Positions 41,578 to 49,496 of a stretch of DNA of 53,789 nt are shown here, one piece after another; positions within the stretch are counted from its first letter, which is position 1; each line of letters begins with the position of its first letter. Source of the DNA: Pseudomonadota bacterium (lineage in GTDB: Bacteria; Myxococcota_A; UBA796; CAJQPC01); contig JAAESX010000179.1 in NCBI GenBank assembly GCA_024228935.1, forward strand, positions 1-53,789, in the 5' to 3' direction. Below the pieces are notes generated by a model. The model saw only the letters and a program-made list of their open reading frames with translations, had not been told where the DNA came from and ran no database searches. The translations under genes and the position numbers were made by a program.

Positions 41578-42228
41578 GCGCCAGCAGGCCTCGAGCGCGA
41601 TCTGTGGACTCATCTTCGAGGCCCCCAAGCGCCGCTCGGTGAACAGGATCGGGACCTCGACCACGCTCGCCCCGAGCTGCAGCGCCCGCCACGTCATCTC
41701 GACCTGGAATGCGTAGCCCTCGGACGAGACGGGCTGTTCCAGCACTCGGGCCAGGGTCTTGCGCCTCCAGGCCTTGAAGCCCCCGGTCACGTCCCTCTGC
41801 TCCAGCCCGAGCACCGCGCGAGCGTACGCCGAGCCGAATCGGGACAGCAGTCGTCGCGACAGCGGCCAGTTCTGCGTGCCGCCGCGCTCGACGTAGCGGC
41901 TGCCCAGGACCAGGTCTGCGTCCTCGTCGAGCAGGCGCAGGGTGTCCGAGGGGGCGTGCGACAGATCCGCGTCCATCTGGAGGATGCGCTCGTGGCCCTG
42001 GCTCAGCGCCAGGCGGAACCCATCGACGTACGCCGAGGCCAGGCCGAGCTTGCCGGAGCGCTCCAGCAGGCCGACGCGCGGGTCGTCCTGGGCGCGGATG
42101 ACGTCCGCGGTGCCGTCCGGTGAGGCGTCGTCCACGAACAACACGTCCAGCCTGGCAGGCATGCGTGCGAGGAGCGGCTCGATGTTCGAGGCCTCGTTGA
42201 ATGTTGGAATGACGACCAGGGGGCGCAT
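41554..42228 (-). CDS. Polyprenyl-phosphate mannose synthase-like GT2 (DPM1-like)
   Basis: ATG 42228 (MRPLVVIPTFNEASNIEPLL) encodes 224 residues. GT2 motifs are VIPTFNE, VDDASPDGTADVI, the DxD metal site in QMDADLSHAP, and QRDVTGGFKAWRR. The latter and VEVPILFTERRLGASKMS are specific to DPM1-like proteins. There is no C-terminal membrane domain, so it resembles the single-domain class. It should make a lipid-linked mannose (or similar hexose) for the DUF2723 protein encoded convergently, whose gene overlaps its end by 24 bases. Confidence 0.9.
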   Translation of the reverse strand: MRPLVVIPTFNEASNIEPLLARMPARLDVLFVDDASPDGTADVIRAQDDPRVGLLERSGKLGLASAYVDGFRLALSQGHERILQMDADLSHAPSDTLRLLDEDADLVLGSRYVERGGTQNWPLSRRLLSRFGSAYARAVLGLEQRDVTGGFKAWRRKTLARVLEQPVSSEGYAFQVEMTWRALQLGASVVEVPILFTERRLGASKMSPQIALEACWRLPLLRLK

Positions 42229-42232
42229 GGCG

Positions 42233-42268
42233 AAAGAGGGTATCCTCGCGTTGGTGCACACCCTCTTT
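42233..42268. promoter_or_regulatory. 9-bp inverted repeat over divergent starts
   Basis: AAAGAGGGT (42233-42241) and ACCCTCTTT (42260-42268) are perfect inverted repeats with 18 bases between. They span the 5' ends of the DPM1-like gene and the divergent lipoprotein gene. A dimeric regulator site, or an mRNA hairpin over the lipoprotein start, are the two readings. Confidence 0.5.
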
Positions 42269-42877
42269 CTGGCGATGGCATGCGGTGCCGGCGGCGACCC
42301 TGAAGTCGTGCTGCCGACGAGCTCTGTGGAGTCCGCGGCGGCCGAGTCGCTCGCGCCCGATCTCCCGCTCGGTCAGATGCCGTCGGCGGAGCTGTCCCGC
42401 GCCGAGATCGAGGCCGGCGAGCACATCACCGTCTCGGGCACCGTCGGCGAAGGCTGCGAGGGCGCGGCTCGGATCGACGTCATCGACGGCGAGACCCGGG
42501 TGCCGAAGACCCTGACGGTGCTGCAGCTCGCGGACGATCAGGTCGAGTTCGAGGTGCTCGTCCCAACGGGGACCGCGGTCCAGGTCACCGCGATCTGCGA
42601 CGTCGAGCGTGATGGACGCATCAGCCCCACCGACGGGCTCTCGAACCTGTTCGACGTGGACCCGGCCGACGGCGACGCGACGGGCGTGGATCTCGTCTGG
42701 CTCGGTGTGCGAGGCACGAGCGTCGATCAGCCGGTCGACGAGTTCGATCCGGACCTCGAGCGCCCTGATGGCGACGGTGGCTCGGACCTCGACGCGCCGG
42801 CGCAGCCTCCTCCGGTGCCCCCCGGCGAGGCGCCGCCTCGTGATGACCCGCCCGGCGGCGAGCCCCCTACGCCCTGA
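42254..42877 (+). CDS. Acidic lipoprotein
   Basis: GTG 42254 would give VHTLFLAMAC|G, in keeping with the other short signals; ATG 42227 is an alternative that adds MAKEGILAL and would overlap the divergent ATG in the shared tetramer CATG. The mature protein (about 198 residues) has a small beta-domain (EAGEHITVSGTVGEGCEGAARIDVIDG ... VQVTAICDVERDGRISPTD, with a calcium-like DVERDGRIS) and an Asp/Pro-rich tail. No family is recognised. It is presumably displayed on the cell surface. Confidence 0.7.
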   Translation: MHTLFLAMACGAGGDPEVVLPTSSVESAAAESLAPDLPLGQMPSAELSRAEIEAGEHITVSGTVGEGCEGAARIDVIDGETRVPKTLTVLQLADDQVEFEVLVPTGTAVQVTAICDVERDGRISPTDGLSNLFDVDPADGDATGVDLVWLGVRGTSVDQPVDEFDPDLERPDGDGGSDLDAPAQPPPVPPGEAPPRDDPPGGEPPTP

Positions 42878-44194
42878 TCACAGACAAGCGTCGTCTCGCA
42901 CGACGAGGGCATCGACCAGGTGCTGGTTCACGTGGCCGCCCGTGGCGCCGCTGAACCCGATCCAGGCATCGAACGGCTCGATGTGGGCGGCCTCGTCGAG
43001 GACGGTCGTCCCGTCCAGCACGACGAGCACGTTGCCGTCGAGGATCTCGACCTCGACCCGATGCCACTCGCCGTCTTCGACCTCGGGGATCTCCGCATAC
43101 AGCAGGACGGTCTGCTGGTCGCCGTCGATCGAGAGCGCGATGTGGTCCGCCTCGGACTCGTCGAGCTCCTCGTTGAAGTAGGTGTCGATCTCGAGCTGCC
43201 AGCCGGGGAGTCCCTGGCCGCCATCGATGCAGCCGCTGCTGGGGTCGCCGTAGCCCAGGCCGCAGCCCTCGGCGCCCAGCGTGTTCGACATGCGGTCGAC
43301 GTCCAGCGCGACGAGCGCCATGCCGTCGGCCCCGTCGCGCAGCCCGGCGCTGAACTCGAACTCGACCTGGACCGCGCTGGCGTCCATCACCTGGTCGCGC
43401 ACGAACACCGAGCCGGTCCGGTAGGGCTCGGCGGGCGTGAGCTCGACGCAGGCGTTCTCGGCATCCCAGGAGGCGTGGCCGCTGTAGAGGAACGCGCTCT
43501 CGGGGAGCTCGCCCAGCGCGAAGCCGCCGCTCTGGCACACGGTCACCGAGTCGCTGGTCAGGTTGCCGCAGGAGTCGGTGACGTCGATCGTCACCTCGTG
43601 CGTACCCGGCGAGCGCGCCGAGCTGATCCAGTCGACCGCCAGCGAGCCGTCGTCCAGCGGCGGGTACACGGACAGCTCGCCGTCCAGATCGCTGCGCCAT
43701 CGGACGGTCAGGTCTTCTGGCCCGTCGACGTCGTCGTGGGCCCAGGCCTCCATGGTCAGCGAGCTGGACACGTCGACCGTCGCGCTGTCGACCGGTGTCA
43801 CCAGCGACAGGGTCGGGGCCTCGTCGAGCGTCGAGGTGAGCGGCACCTCGGCGTCCAGGTCAGGGCCGCTGAACCGCAGCAGCCCGTCTCCACCGGTCGT
43901 CGTCAGCTGCAGCCCGACCAGCTCGCCCGGCGCAAGGTCGAGAGGCAGAACGATCGGCTCGACCTCCCAGTCGCCCGCGATCTGGATCGCATCCAGACGC
44001 AGCGTGCCGTCGCCGTCGTTCGACAGGGTGAGCGTGGTCTCCGCCGAGCCGCAGACGTGGTCGATGTGGACGGACTCGGCGTCGAAGCCGAGCTCGCCGA
44101 TCGCGTCCGACGTGGGCACGTCGAGCGCGCCCTCGGCGTCTTCCTGGTTTCCCCTCCACATGTCCGGCGCGCAAGCGAGAAGGAACGTGAGCAT
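42878..44194 (-). CDS. Lectin-like (concanavalin-fold) lipoprotein with Ig-like region
   Basis: ATG 44194 gives MLTFLLAC|A; it encodes 438 residues. Residues about 40-120 form a beta-sandwich region like a choice-of-anchor domain (CGSAETTLTLSNDGDGTLRLDAIQI), and 120-225 an Ig/cadherin-like segment with a PxDxxxVDVSSSLTMEAWAHDDVDGPEDL pattern split by turns. Residues 235-438 resemble an L-type lectin or laminin-G fold: WQLEIDTYFNEE, ADHIALSIDGD, WHRVEVEILDGNVLVVLDG and IGFSGATGG. It probably binds carbohydrate at the cell surface; the calcium and sugar residues are not confidently placed. Confidence 0.75.
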   Translation of the reverse strand: MLTFLLACAPDMWRGNQEDAEGALDVPTSDAIGELGFDAESVHIDHVCGSAETTLTLSNDGDGTLRLDAIQIAGDWEVEPIVLPLDLAPGELVGLQLTTTGGDGLLRFSGPDLDAEVPLTSTLDEAPTLSLVTPVDSATVDVSSSLTMEAWAHDDVDGPEDLTVRWRSDLDGELSVYPPLDDGSLAVDWISSARSPGTHEVTIDVTDSCGNLTSDSVTVCQSGGFALGELPESAFLYSGHASWDAENACVELTPAEPYRTGSVFVRDQVMDASAVQVEFEFSAGLRDGADGMALVALDVDRMSNTLGAEGCGLGYGDPSSGCIDGGQGLPGWQLEIDTYFNEELDESEADHIALSIDGDQQTVLLYAEIPEVEDGEWHRVEVEILDGNVLVVLDGTTVLDEAAHIEPFDAWIGFSGATGGHVNQHLVDALVVRDDACL

Positions 44195-44282
44195 GAGGCG
44201 AGGCTACCAACGGGGCTTCGGTCGGTGTGTTGAAAATTTTTCATCCGCGCGGAGAAGAAAGACTTTCGCTACTGTTCGGCCC

Positions 44283-44708
44283 ATGCACTCTCTCGCTCGA
44301 TCCGCTGTCCGTGCCGTTTTGACCTTCGGAGTGTTGCAGCTGGCTTTCTCGGGCATGGCCTGGGCGACCTGCTCCTGTCCCGGCGGAACCGGCAGCCCCA
44401 GCGATCGCCTGGAGACCTACGACACGGTGTTCGTGGGCATCAAGACGGGCGGGCGGCCATGCGGCTGCGGGAGCGATCTGTCCCACGAGACGCGCTTCGT
44501 CGTCACCGAAGGCTTCAAGGGCGTGGACGAAGGCGACGACGTCATCCTGTTCCACGACACCAAGGAAGACGAGTGCGGCCTGCGCTTCCAGAAGAACCAG
44601 TCGTACCTCGTGTACCTGAACGACGGCGTGGTCGACCTCTGCGACCCGGGCGGTCCGCTGATCGAGACCGAGCGCGAGGTCGAGGACCTGCGTGACCTGA
44701 CCGAGTGA
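44283..44708 (+). CDS. TIMP/NTR-like secreted protein
   Basis: ATG 44283 encodes 141 residues with a conventional signal (MHSLARSAVRAVLTFGVLQ ... AWA) cut before TCSCPGG. The mature protein has CxC at its N-terminus, YDTVFVGIKTGG, FVVTEGFKGVDEGDDVIL, ECGLRFQKNQSYLVYLN and VDLCDPGGPL. These are the pattern of bacterial TIMP/NTR-domain proteins (OB-fold with paired disulfides). It may inhibit a protease or bind metal-binding partners. Its stop overlaps the SelO start. An AT-rich stretch with TTGAAA lies about 50 bases upstream. Confidence 0.75.
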   Translation: MHSLARSAVRAVLTFGVLQLAFSGMAWATCSCPGGTGSPSDRLETYDTVFVGIKTGGRPCGCGSDLSHETRFVVTEGFKGVDEGDDVILFHDTKEDECGLRFQKNQSYLVYLNDGVVDLCDPGGPLIETEREVEDLRDLTE

Positions 44709-46045
44709 GCGTCCCGTTCCTCTCCCTCGGCGAAGGCTTCGCCGACCCGGTCCAGGCCGCGCGGTTCGAGGAGACGACGGTCCGGTTCCACAACCGCCGG
44801 GCGCTCGCCGAGGTGGGCCTCGACCTGGACGCCGAGGCCGTCGTGCGGCACCTGGGGCGGCTCGAGCCGCTGCCCGGCAACCTGCAGACGCCCTTGGCGC
44901 TGCGCTACCACGGCCACCAGTTCCGGATGTACAACCCGGACCTCGGCGACGGCCGGGGGTTCCTCTACGCCCAGCTGCAGGACGAGGGCGGACGCTGGCT
45001 CGACCTGGGCACCAAGGGGAGCGGGACCACGCCGTACTCCCGCGGGGGCGATGGACGGCTCACGCTCAAGGGAGGGTTCCGCGAGGTCCTGGCCGCCGAG
45101 CTGCTCGAGGCCCGCGGCGTTCCCACCTGTCGCATCGCCTCGCTGATCGAGACCCACGAAGACCTGCATCGCTACGACGAGCCGTCCCCCACGCGCAGCG
45201 CCGTCATGGTGCGGCTGTCGTGGTCCCATGTGCGGATCGGCACGTTCCAGCGGCTGGCGTTCCACGAGCAGGCCGACCACCTCCGTGAGCTGCTCGGCTA
45301 CTGCGAGCGAACGCTGGGTCTCCCGTCGGACCCGGTCGAGTTCCTGGCCGAGGTCAGCGCTCGTCTGGCCGACACCGCCGCCGCCTGGATGGTCGCCGGG
45401 TACGTCCACGGCGTCCTGAACACGGACAACCTGAACGTCACGGGCGAGAGCTTCGACTACGGGCCGTTCCGCTGGCTCATCGGGGTCGACCCGACCTTCA
45501 CCGCCGCGTATTTCGACGGGCCGGGCCTGTACGCGTTCGGGCGCCAGGCCGGCCAGGTCGAGTGGGCGTTGTTCCGGCTCGCCGACGCGCTCTCGCGGGT
45601 GGCGGACAAGGCGTCGCTCAAGGCGGCGCTCGGCGACTTCCGAAGCGTCTACCGCGAGCGCCTGGCCGATCGGTTCTGCCAGCGCCTGCGCATCACCCGA
45701 GCCGACAACGACCCGCGGCTGATCGCGGCGGCCACCACCTCGCTCGAGGTCACCGGGGTCCCTCTCGACCAGTTCTTCCACGACTGGGCCGGGGGGCTGG
45801 CCTCAGCCCAGCGCGCCGCCGAGGGCCCGTTCGCCGACGCGTGGCGTCATCCGACGTTCGAGCGGGTGAAGCGCGAGCTCGCCGGCCGCGTCCCGACCGA
45901 CGCACTGGACCATCCTCACCTGGCTCGCCCGGTCCCGTGCGGCCTCCCGTACGAGGAGATCGAGGCCATCTGGACAGACATCGACGTGGCAGACGACTGG
46001 GGCGCGTTCGTGGCGAAGATCGCAGACATTCGCGAGTCCGGATAG
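44705..46045 (+). CDS. selO: SelO (YdiU) protein adenylyltransferase
   Basis: GTG 44705 overlaps the TIMP-like stop; it encodes 446 residues. The pseudokinase-fold SelO signatures are clear: LALRYHGHQFRMYNPDLGDGR, WLDLGTKGSGTTPYSRGGDGR with GGFREVLAAELL, HGVLNTDNLNVTGESFDYGPF and ADNDPRL. SelO transfers AMP from ATP to Ser/Thr/Tyr of target proteins. No selenocysteine is expected in this bacterial version, and the C-terminal end (VADDWGAFVAKIADIRESG) lacks a Cys. It is slightly shorter than E. coli SelO. Confidence 0.93.
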   Translation: MSVPFLSLGEGFADPVQAARFEETTVRFHNRRALAEVGLDLDAEAVVRHLGRLEPLPGNLQTPLALRYHGHQFRMYNPDLGDGRGFLYAQLQDEGGRWLDLGTKGSGTTPYSRGGDGRLTLKGGFREVLAAELLEARGVPTCRIASLIETHEDLHRYDEPSPTRSAVMVRLSWSHVRIGTFQRLAFHEQADHLRELLGYCERTLGLPSDPVEFLAEVSARLADTAAAWMVAGYVHGVLNTDNLNVTGESFDYGPFRWLIGVDPTFTAAYFDGPGLYAFGRQAGQVEWALFRLADALSRVADKASLKAALGDFRSVYRERLADRFCQRLRITRADNDPRLIAAATTSLEVTGVPLDQFFHDWAGGLASAQRAAEGPFADAWRHPTFERVKRELAGRVPTDALDHPHLARPVPCGLPYEEIEAIWTDIDVADDWGAFVAKIADIRESG

Positions 46046-46054
46046 TCCGCGCGC

Positions 46055-47533
46055 ATGACGCCCCTGCCCACACGGTTAGGAATCGTCGCGCTGCTGGGGG
46101 CCCTGTCGGTTGCAGGCTTCTTGACGGTCGGCGGCTACGTCTGGCTCGCTGTGCACGAGCTGGGGCTGTCCGACCACGTCCTGCGCTACTTCCTGGTGAG
46201 CTTCGGCATCTCAGCGCTCATCGGCGCCCCGCTCTCCTGGTACCTGGCCCGGCCCTTCGACGTCGTGCGCGAGGACCCGTCGCCGCAGAACGTCCGCGAC
46301 TGCCTGCGACTCGGCCCGCGCGTCTTTGCCCTCACCATCTGGTTGTGGCTGCTCCCGTGCCTCCTGTTCCCGATCCTCAGCCACACCATCCAGCCGGAGT
46401 TCCAGGAGGCGAACGTCCAGTTCGTCGTCGCCGGCATGACGGCGAGCTTCATCGTCGGGGTGACCGCCTACTACGCCGTCCTGCGCGTCATCCGCAGTCG
46501 GGTGGCGCCCGCCCTCGTCGCCGGCTCGCTGGACACGCTCGAGCCGTTCGAGCACACGCGCATCTGGACCCACATCGCCATCCTGCTGCTGCTGCTCGGT
46601 GTCATCTCGCCCGCGACCATCGCGACGCTCGTCTGGACCGGGCACGCGACACCGGCGCTCGTGGCCTACCTCGCCGTCGACTACGGCCTGGTCGGGCTGT
46701 TCGTCGGCCTCGAGGTCATGGCCGCGGTCTCCGGGCCCATCGGCGTGCTGCAGCGACACATGGAAGCCGTCCGGACGGGCGAGCTCGGAGGCGTGGCCGA
46801 GATCACGCAGCTCGACACCCTCGGCGTCCTGACGAGCCGGTACAACTCGATGGTCGAGGGGCTCCGTCAGCGCGAGATCATCCGCGAGACCTTCGGTCGC
46901 TACGTCACCCACCAGGTCGCCGAGGAGATCCTCAGCGGCCGCATCGAGCTCGGCGGCGAGCGTCGCCAGGCCACCGTCCTGTTCGCCGACATCCGCGGGT
47001 TCACCGAGCTCTCCGAGCAGCTCTCTCCCGAGGAGGTCGTCGCGTTCCTGAACGAGTACCTGGGCCACATGGTCGAGTGCGTGCTCGACAACGGGGGCGT
47101 GCTCGACAAGTTCATCGGCGACGCGATCATGGCGCTGTTCGGCGTGCCCGTCACCATGGGCATCCAGGAGGACGCCAGAGCCGCGCTCCGCTGCGCCAAC
47201 GAGATGAGCGACCGGCTGGCCACGATGAACGCCGACCGCGAGGCTCGCGGGCTGCCCCCGATCCAGATCGGGATCGGCATCCATTCGGGCGAGGTCATCG
47301 CTGGAAACATCGGGGCCCCCAAGAGAATGGAGTACACCGTCGTGGGAGACACCGTGAACGTCTGCTCGCGCATCGAAGGCCTGACCAAGCGGCTGGGCCA
47401 CCAGATCCTGCTGTCGGACGCCACCGCGCGGCTGGTCGGACCGGACACGCCGCTGGTCGAGCTCGACACGCTGCCCGTCAAGGGTCGGAAGCGCCCCGTT
47501 CGCCTCTTCACGGTCGACCGGGAGGCCTCGTGA
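46055..47533 (+). CDS. Class III adenylate/guanylate cyclase with membrane domain
   Basis: ATG 46055 encodes 492 residues. Six membrane segments fill about 10-245, followed by a HAMP-like stretch (GPIGVLQRHMEAVRTGELGG). The cyclase domain begins near 285 (FGRYVTHQVAEEIL) and contains both metal-binding Asp motifs, FADIRGFTE and KFIGDAIMALFG, plus MEYTVVGDTVNVCSRIE with substrate-contacting residues. It should make cAMP (Lys in PKRMEYTVVGD fits ATP) in response to a membrane signal. It is linked to a lipoprotein gene that starts in its stop. Confidence 0.92.
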   Translation: MTPLPTRLGIVALLGALSVAGFLTVGGYVWLAVHELGLSDHVLRYFLVSFGISALIGAPLSWYLARPFDVVREDPSPQNVRDCLRLGPRVFALTIWLWLLPCLLFPILSHTIQPEFQEANVQFVVAGMTASFIVGVTAYYAVLRVIRSRVAPALVAGSLDTLEPFEHTRIWTHIAILLLLLGVISPATIATLVWTGHATPALVAYLAVDYGLVGLFVGLEVMAAVSGPIGVLQRHMEAVRTGELGGVAEITQLDTLGVLTSRYNSMVEGLRQREIIRETFGRYVTHQVAEEILSGRIELGGERRQATVLFADIRGFTELSEQLSPEEVVAFLNEYLGHMVECVLDNGGVLDKFIGDAIMALFGVPVTMGIQEDARAALRCANEMSDRLATMNADREARGLPPIQIGIGIHSGEVIAGNIGAPKRMEYTVVGDTVNVCSRIEGLTKRLGHQILLSDATARLVGPDTPLVELDTLPVKGRKRPVRLFTVDREAS

Positions 47534-48288
47534 TCCTCGCGCTGGTGCTCGGCTGTCGCCCCGATCCCGCTCCGGCCGAGCTCGAGCAGCTGAGCGGCTA
47601 CCTGTTCGCCCACTTCGACGACGAGGACAGCTGGGAGCTCGAGGACGGGGTCCAGAACCTGGACGACTGGCTCCTCGACCCGGCCAACGAGATCGACGAC
47701 GACGGGTTCGAGGTCGACAACCTTCCCCAGGAGGTCGTCGACAGCCTGAGCGGCGAGCGCACCCACACGGTCGACGGAGCGGTCGGGGCGGCGGTGAGCG
47801 ATCCGCTGACCCACGGCGTGGACGCGGTGGCTGTGGCGCTCGTCCGCGATGACCAGGAGGAGGTCTTCGAGGGCGTCTACACGTTCTACGAGCGGACCTT
47901 CCACGACGCCGCCGACTGCTTCCTCTCCCGCGAGTGCGAGCGGCTGGCCGTCGACAACGACATGATCGCCGAGTACGGCGGCCTCATCACGGTCGAGACG
48001 CTCATGCGAGCGGAGTACCGGTGGGTCGAGCTCGGGGACCAGCACGTGCTGCTCCAGCGCAACTGGCTCATCGGCGACAGCGTCGTGAGCGTGGACTGGG
48101 CCAGCGTCGACGAGCAGTACTTCTTCATGGCGATGCTCCCCCGGCCCGACGGCGGGCTGCGGATGCAGGCCATCTGGATCAAGGCCCAGCTGGGTGACGA
48201 CGCCGCGCCGGAGTCGGCCGCGCTGACCGTGATGGTCAACTCGATGAAGGGCCAGTCCGAGACGCTCCAAGAGTACCTGGACCAGTGA
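47530..48288 (+). CDS. Acidic lipoprotein downstream of the cyclase
   Basis: GTG 47530 overlaps the cyclase stop and gives VILALVLGC|R, encoding 252 residues. The mature protein is acidic and alpha/beta with GVYTFYERTFHDAADCFLSRECERL, MRAEYRWVELGDQHVLLQRNWLIGD and a hydrophobic beta segment YFFMAMLPR. I recognise no family. Cotranscription suggests it could sense or relay a periplasmic signal to the membrane cyclase. Its stop overlaps the channel-like gene. Confidence 0.75.
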   Translation: MILALVLGCRPDPAPAELEQLSGYLFAHFDDEDSWELEDGVQNLDDWLLDPANEIDDDGFEVDNLPQEVVDSLSGERTHTVDGAVGAAVSDPLTHGVDAVAVALVRDDQEEVFEGVYTFYERTFHDAADCFLSRECERLAVDNDMIAEYGGLITVETLMRAEYRWVELGDQHVLLQRNWLIGDSVVSVDWASVDEQYFFMAMLPRPDGGLRMQAIWIKAQLGDDAAPESAALTVMVNSMKGQSETLQEYLDQ

Positions 48289-49337
48289 GCCGTCGCGCCC
48301 CTCCGCAGTGGGTCAGGCACCGGCGGAGGGGGTTCGCCGAGTTCCTCTTCCACCTGCACGCCTTGCGAGTGCTCGTGCGGCCGCTCGGCTCGCTCGCTCT
48401 CGTGTGGCTCGTCGGGGCTGTCCTGCACCACGCCTTCGGGGCCGCTCCCGGAGCGCCGGACTCCGGCTGGAGCGATGCGTTCTTCGTCAGCTACAACCTG
48501 CTCTTCATGGAGCACCTCACGGATCTGCCGGCCCATCCGGTCGGGCAGGCCGTCCAGTACATCCAGCCCCTGTTCGGGATCTTCCTCCTCGCCGAGGGAC
48601 TCGTGAAGCTGGGCATCACCGTCTTCCGCAAGGAGGACAACCAGGAGCGATGGATGAGCATCCTCGCCTCGACCACCTCGGGCCACATCATCCTGTGCGG
48701 CCTCGGAAACGTCGGCTTCCGCGTGCTCGAGGAGCTCGCGGCCATGGGGCACCAGGTGTTCGTCGTCGAACTCGACGACTCGTGCCCGAGCCTCGATCGA
48801 GCCCGTGAGCTGGGGGCCGAGGTCCTCATCGGGGACGCCCGCGCCGAGAACACGCTCCGCTCGCTGAACGTGCACGACGCCCGCGCGCTGATCGTCGCGA
48901 CCGACGACGACCTGGCCAACCTCGAGATCGCCATGGACGCGCGGGAGACCGACAGCGAGATCCCCATCGTCCTGCGCCTGTTCGACCAGCGGCTCGCCCG
49001 GAAGGTGCAGTCCTCGCTCGGCATCCAGGTGAGCTTCTCGACGTCGAAGCTCGCCGCGCCACTCCTGGCTGGTGCGGCTCTCGACACCGCCGTGGTCGGC
49101 GCCCATCGCGTGGGCGATCAGGTGCTCGTCGTCATGGACCTCGAGGTGGCGGGGCTCGCGGGCATGAAGCTGTCCGAGCTGGCGGGGACGCATGGCCTCA
49201 CCACCATCGCCGTGATGCGCGACGGAGCCTGGAACACCCGCCCGGCGATCGCCACGAAGCTCGCGATCGGCGATCGCGTGCAGCTGCTCGCAGCCAGTGA
49301 CCGACTGGACGAAGTCCGGGCCCTGAACGCGGTCTGA
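48285..49337 (+). CDS. RCK/TrkA-N ion-channel-like protein
   Basis: GTG 48285 overlaps the preceding stop; it encodes 350 residues. Two membrane segments (about 28-50 and 90-112) flank a pore-like loop. An RCK (TrkA-N) domain follows with IILCGLGNVGFRVLEELAAMGHQVFVVELDD and GDARAENTLRSLNVHDARALIVATDDD, then a TrkA-C-like end (AIGDRVQLLAAS). The pore loop shows no TVGYG selectivity filter, so it may be a non-K+ channel, a regulatory relative, or a lineage-specific variant. Dinucleotide-binding regulation is likely. Confidence 0.85.
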   Translation: MSRRAPPQWVRHRRRGFAEFLFHLHALRVLVRPLGSLALVWLVGAVLHHAFGAAPGAPDSGWSDAFFVSYNLLFMEHLTDLPAHPVGQAVQYIQPLFGIFLLAEGLVKLGITVFRKEDNQERWMSILASTTSGHIILCGLGNVGFRVLEELAAMGHQVFVVELDDSCPSLDRARELGAEVLIGDARAENTLRSLNVHDARALIVATDDDLANLEIAMDARETDSEIPIVLRLFDQRLARKVQSSLGIQVSFSTSKLAAPLLAGAALDTAVVGAHRVGDQVLVVMDLEVAGLAGMKLSELAGTHGLTTIAVMRDGAWNTRPAIATKLAIGDRVQLLAASDRLDEVRALNAV

Positions 49338-49496
49338 CATCGCAGTTCCAGGTGCTTGGCGCGATGGTGAGTGCAGTCGATCGGCGTCCCCCGACTCCGT
49401 CCATCACCCCAGGGGTCGGGGGGCCCGATCGGCGACCACGGGATCCTCGCGGGGATCCGGGTGGGCGGGCTACGTTTTCTGACGTTCGAGGGTCCT
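49338..49496. other. Intergenic stretch with palindromes
   Basis: These 159 bases contain GGATCC repeated (49441 and again 49453-49459) and ACCCCAGGGGT, but no convincing promoter, terminator or short gene that I can support. Confidence 0.3.

Noticed and set aside
44705..46045. SelO as a true selenoprotein
   Set aside because: There is no in-frame TGA near the C-terminus and the protein ends without the Sec-containing tail.
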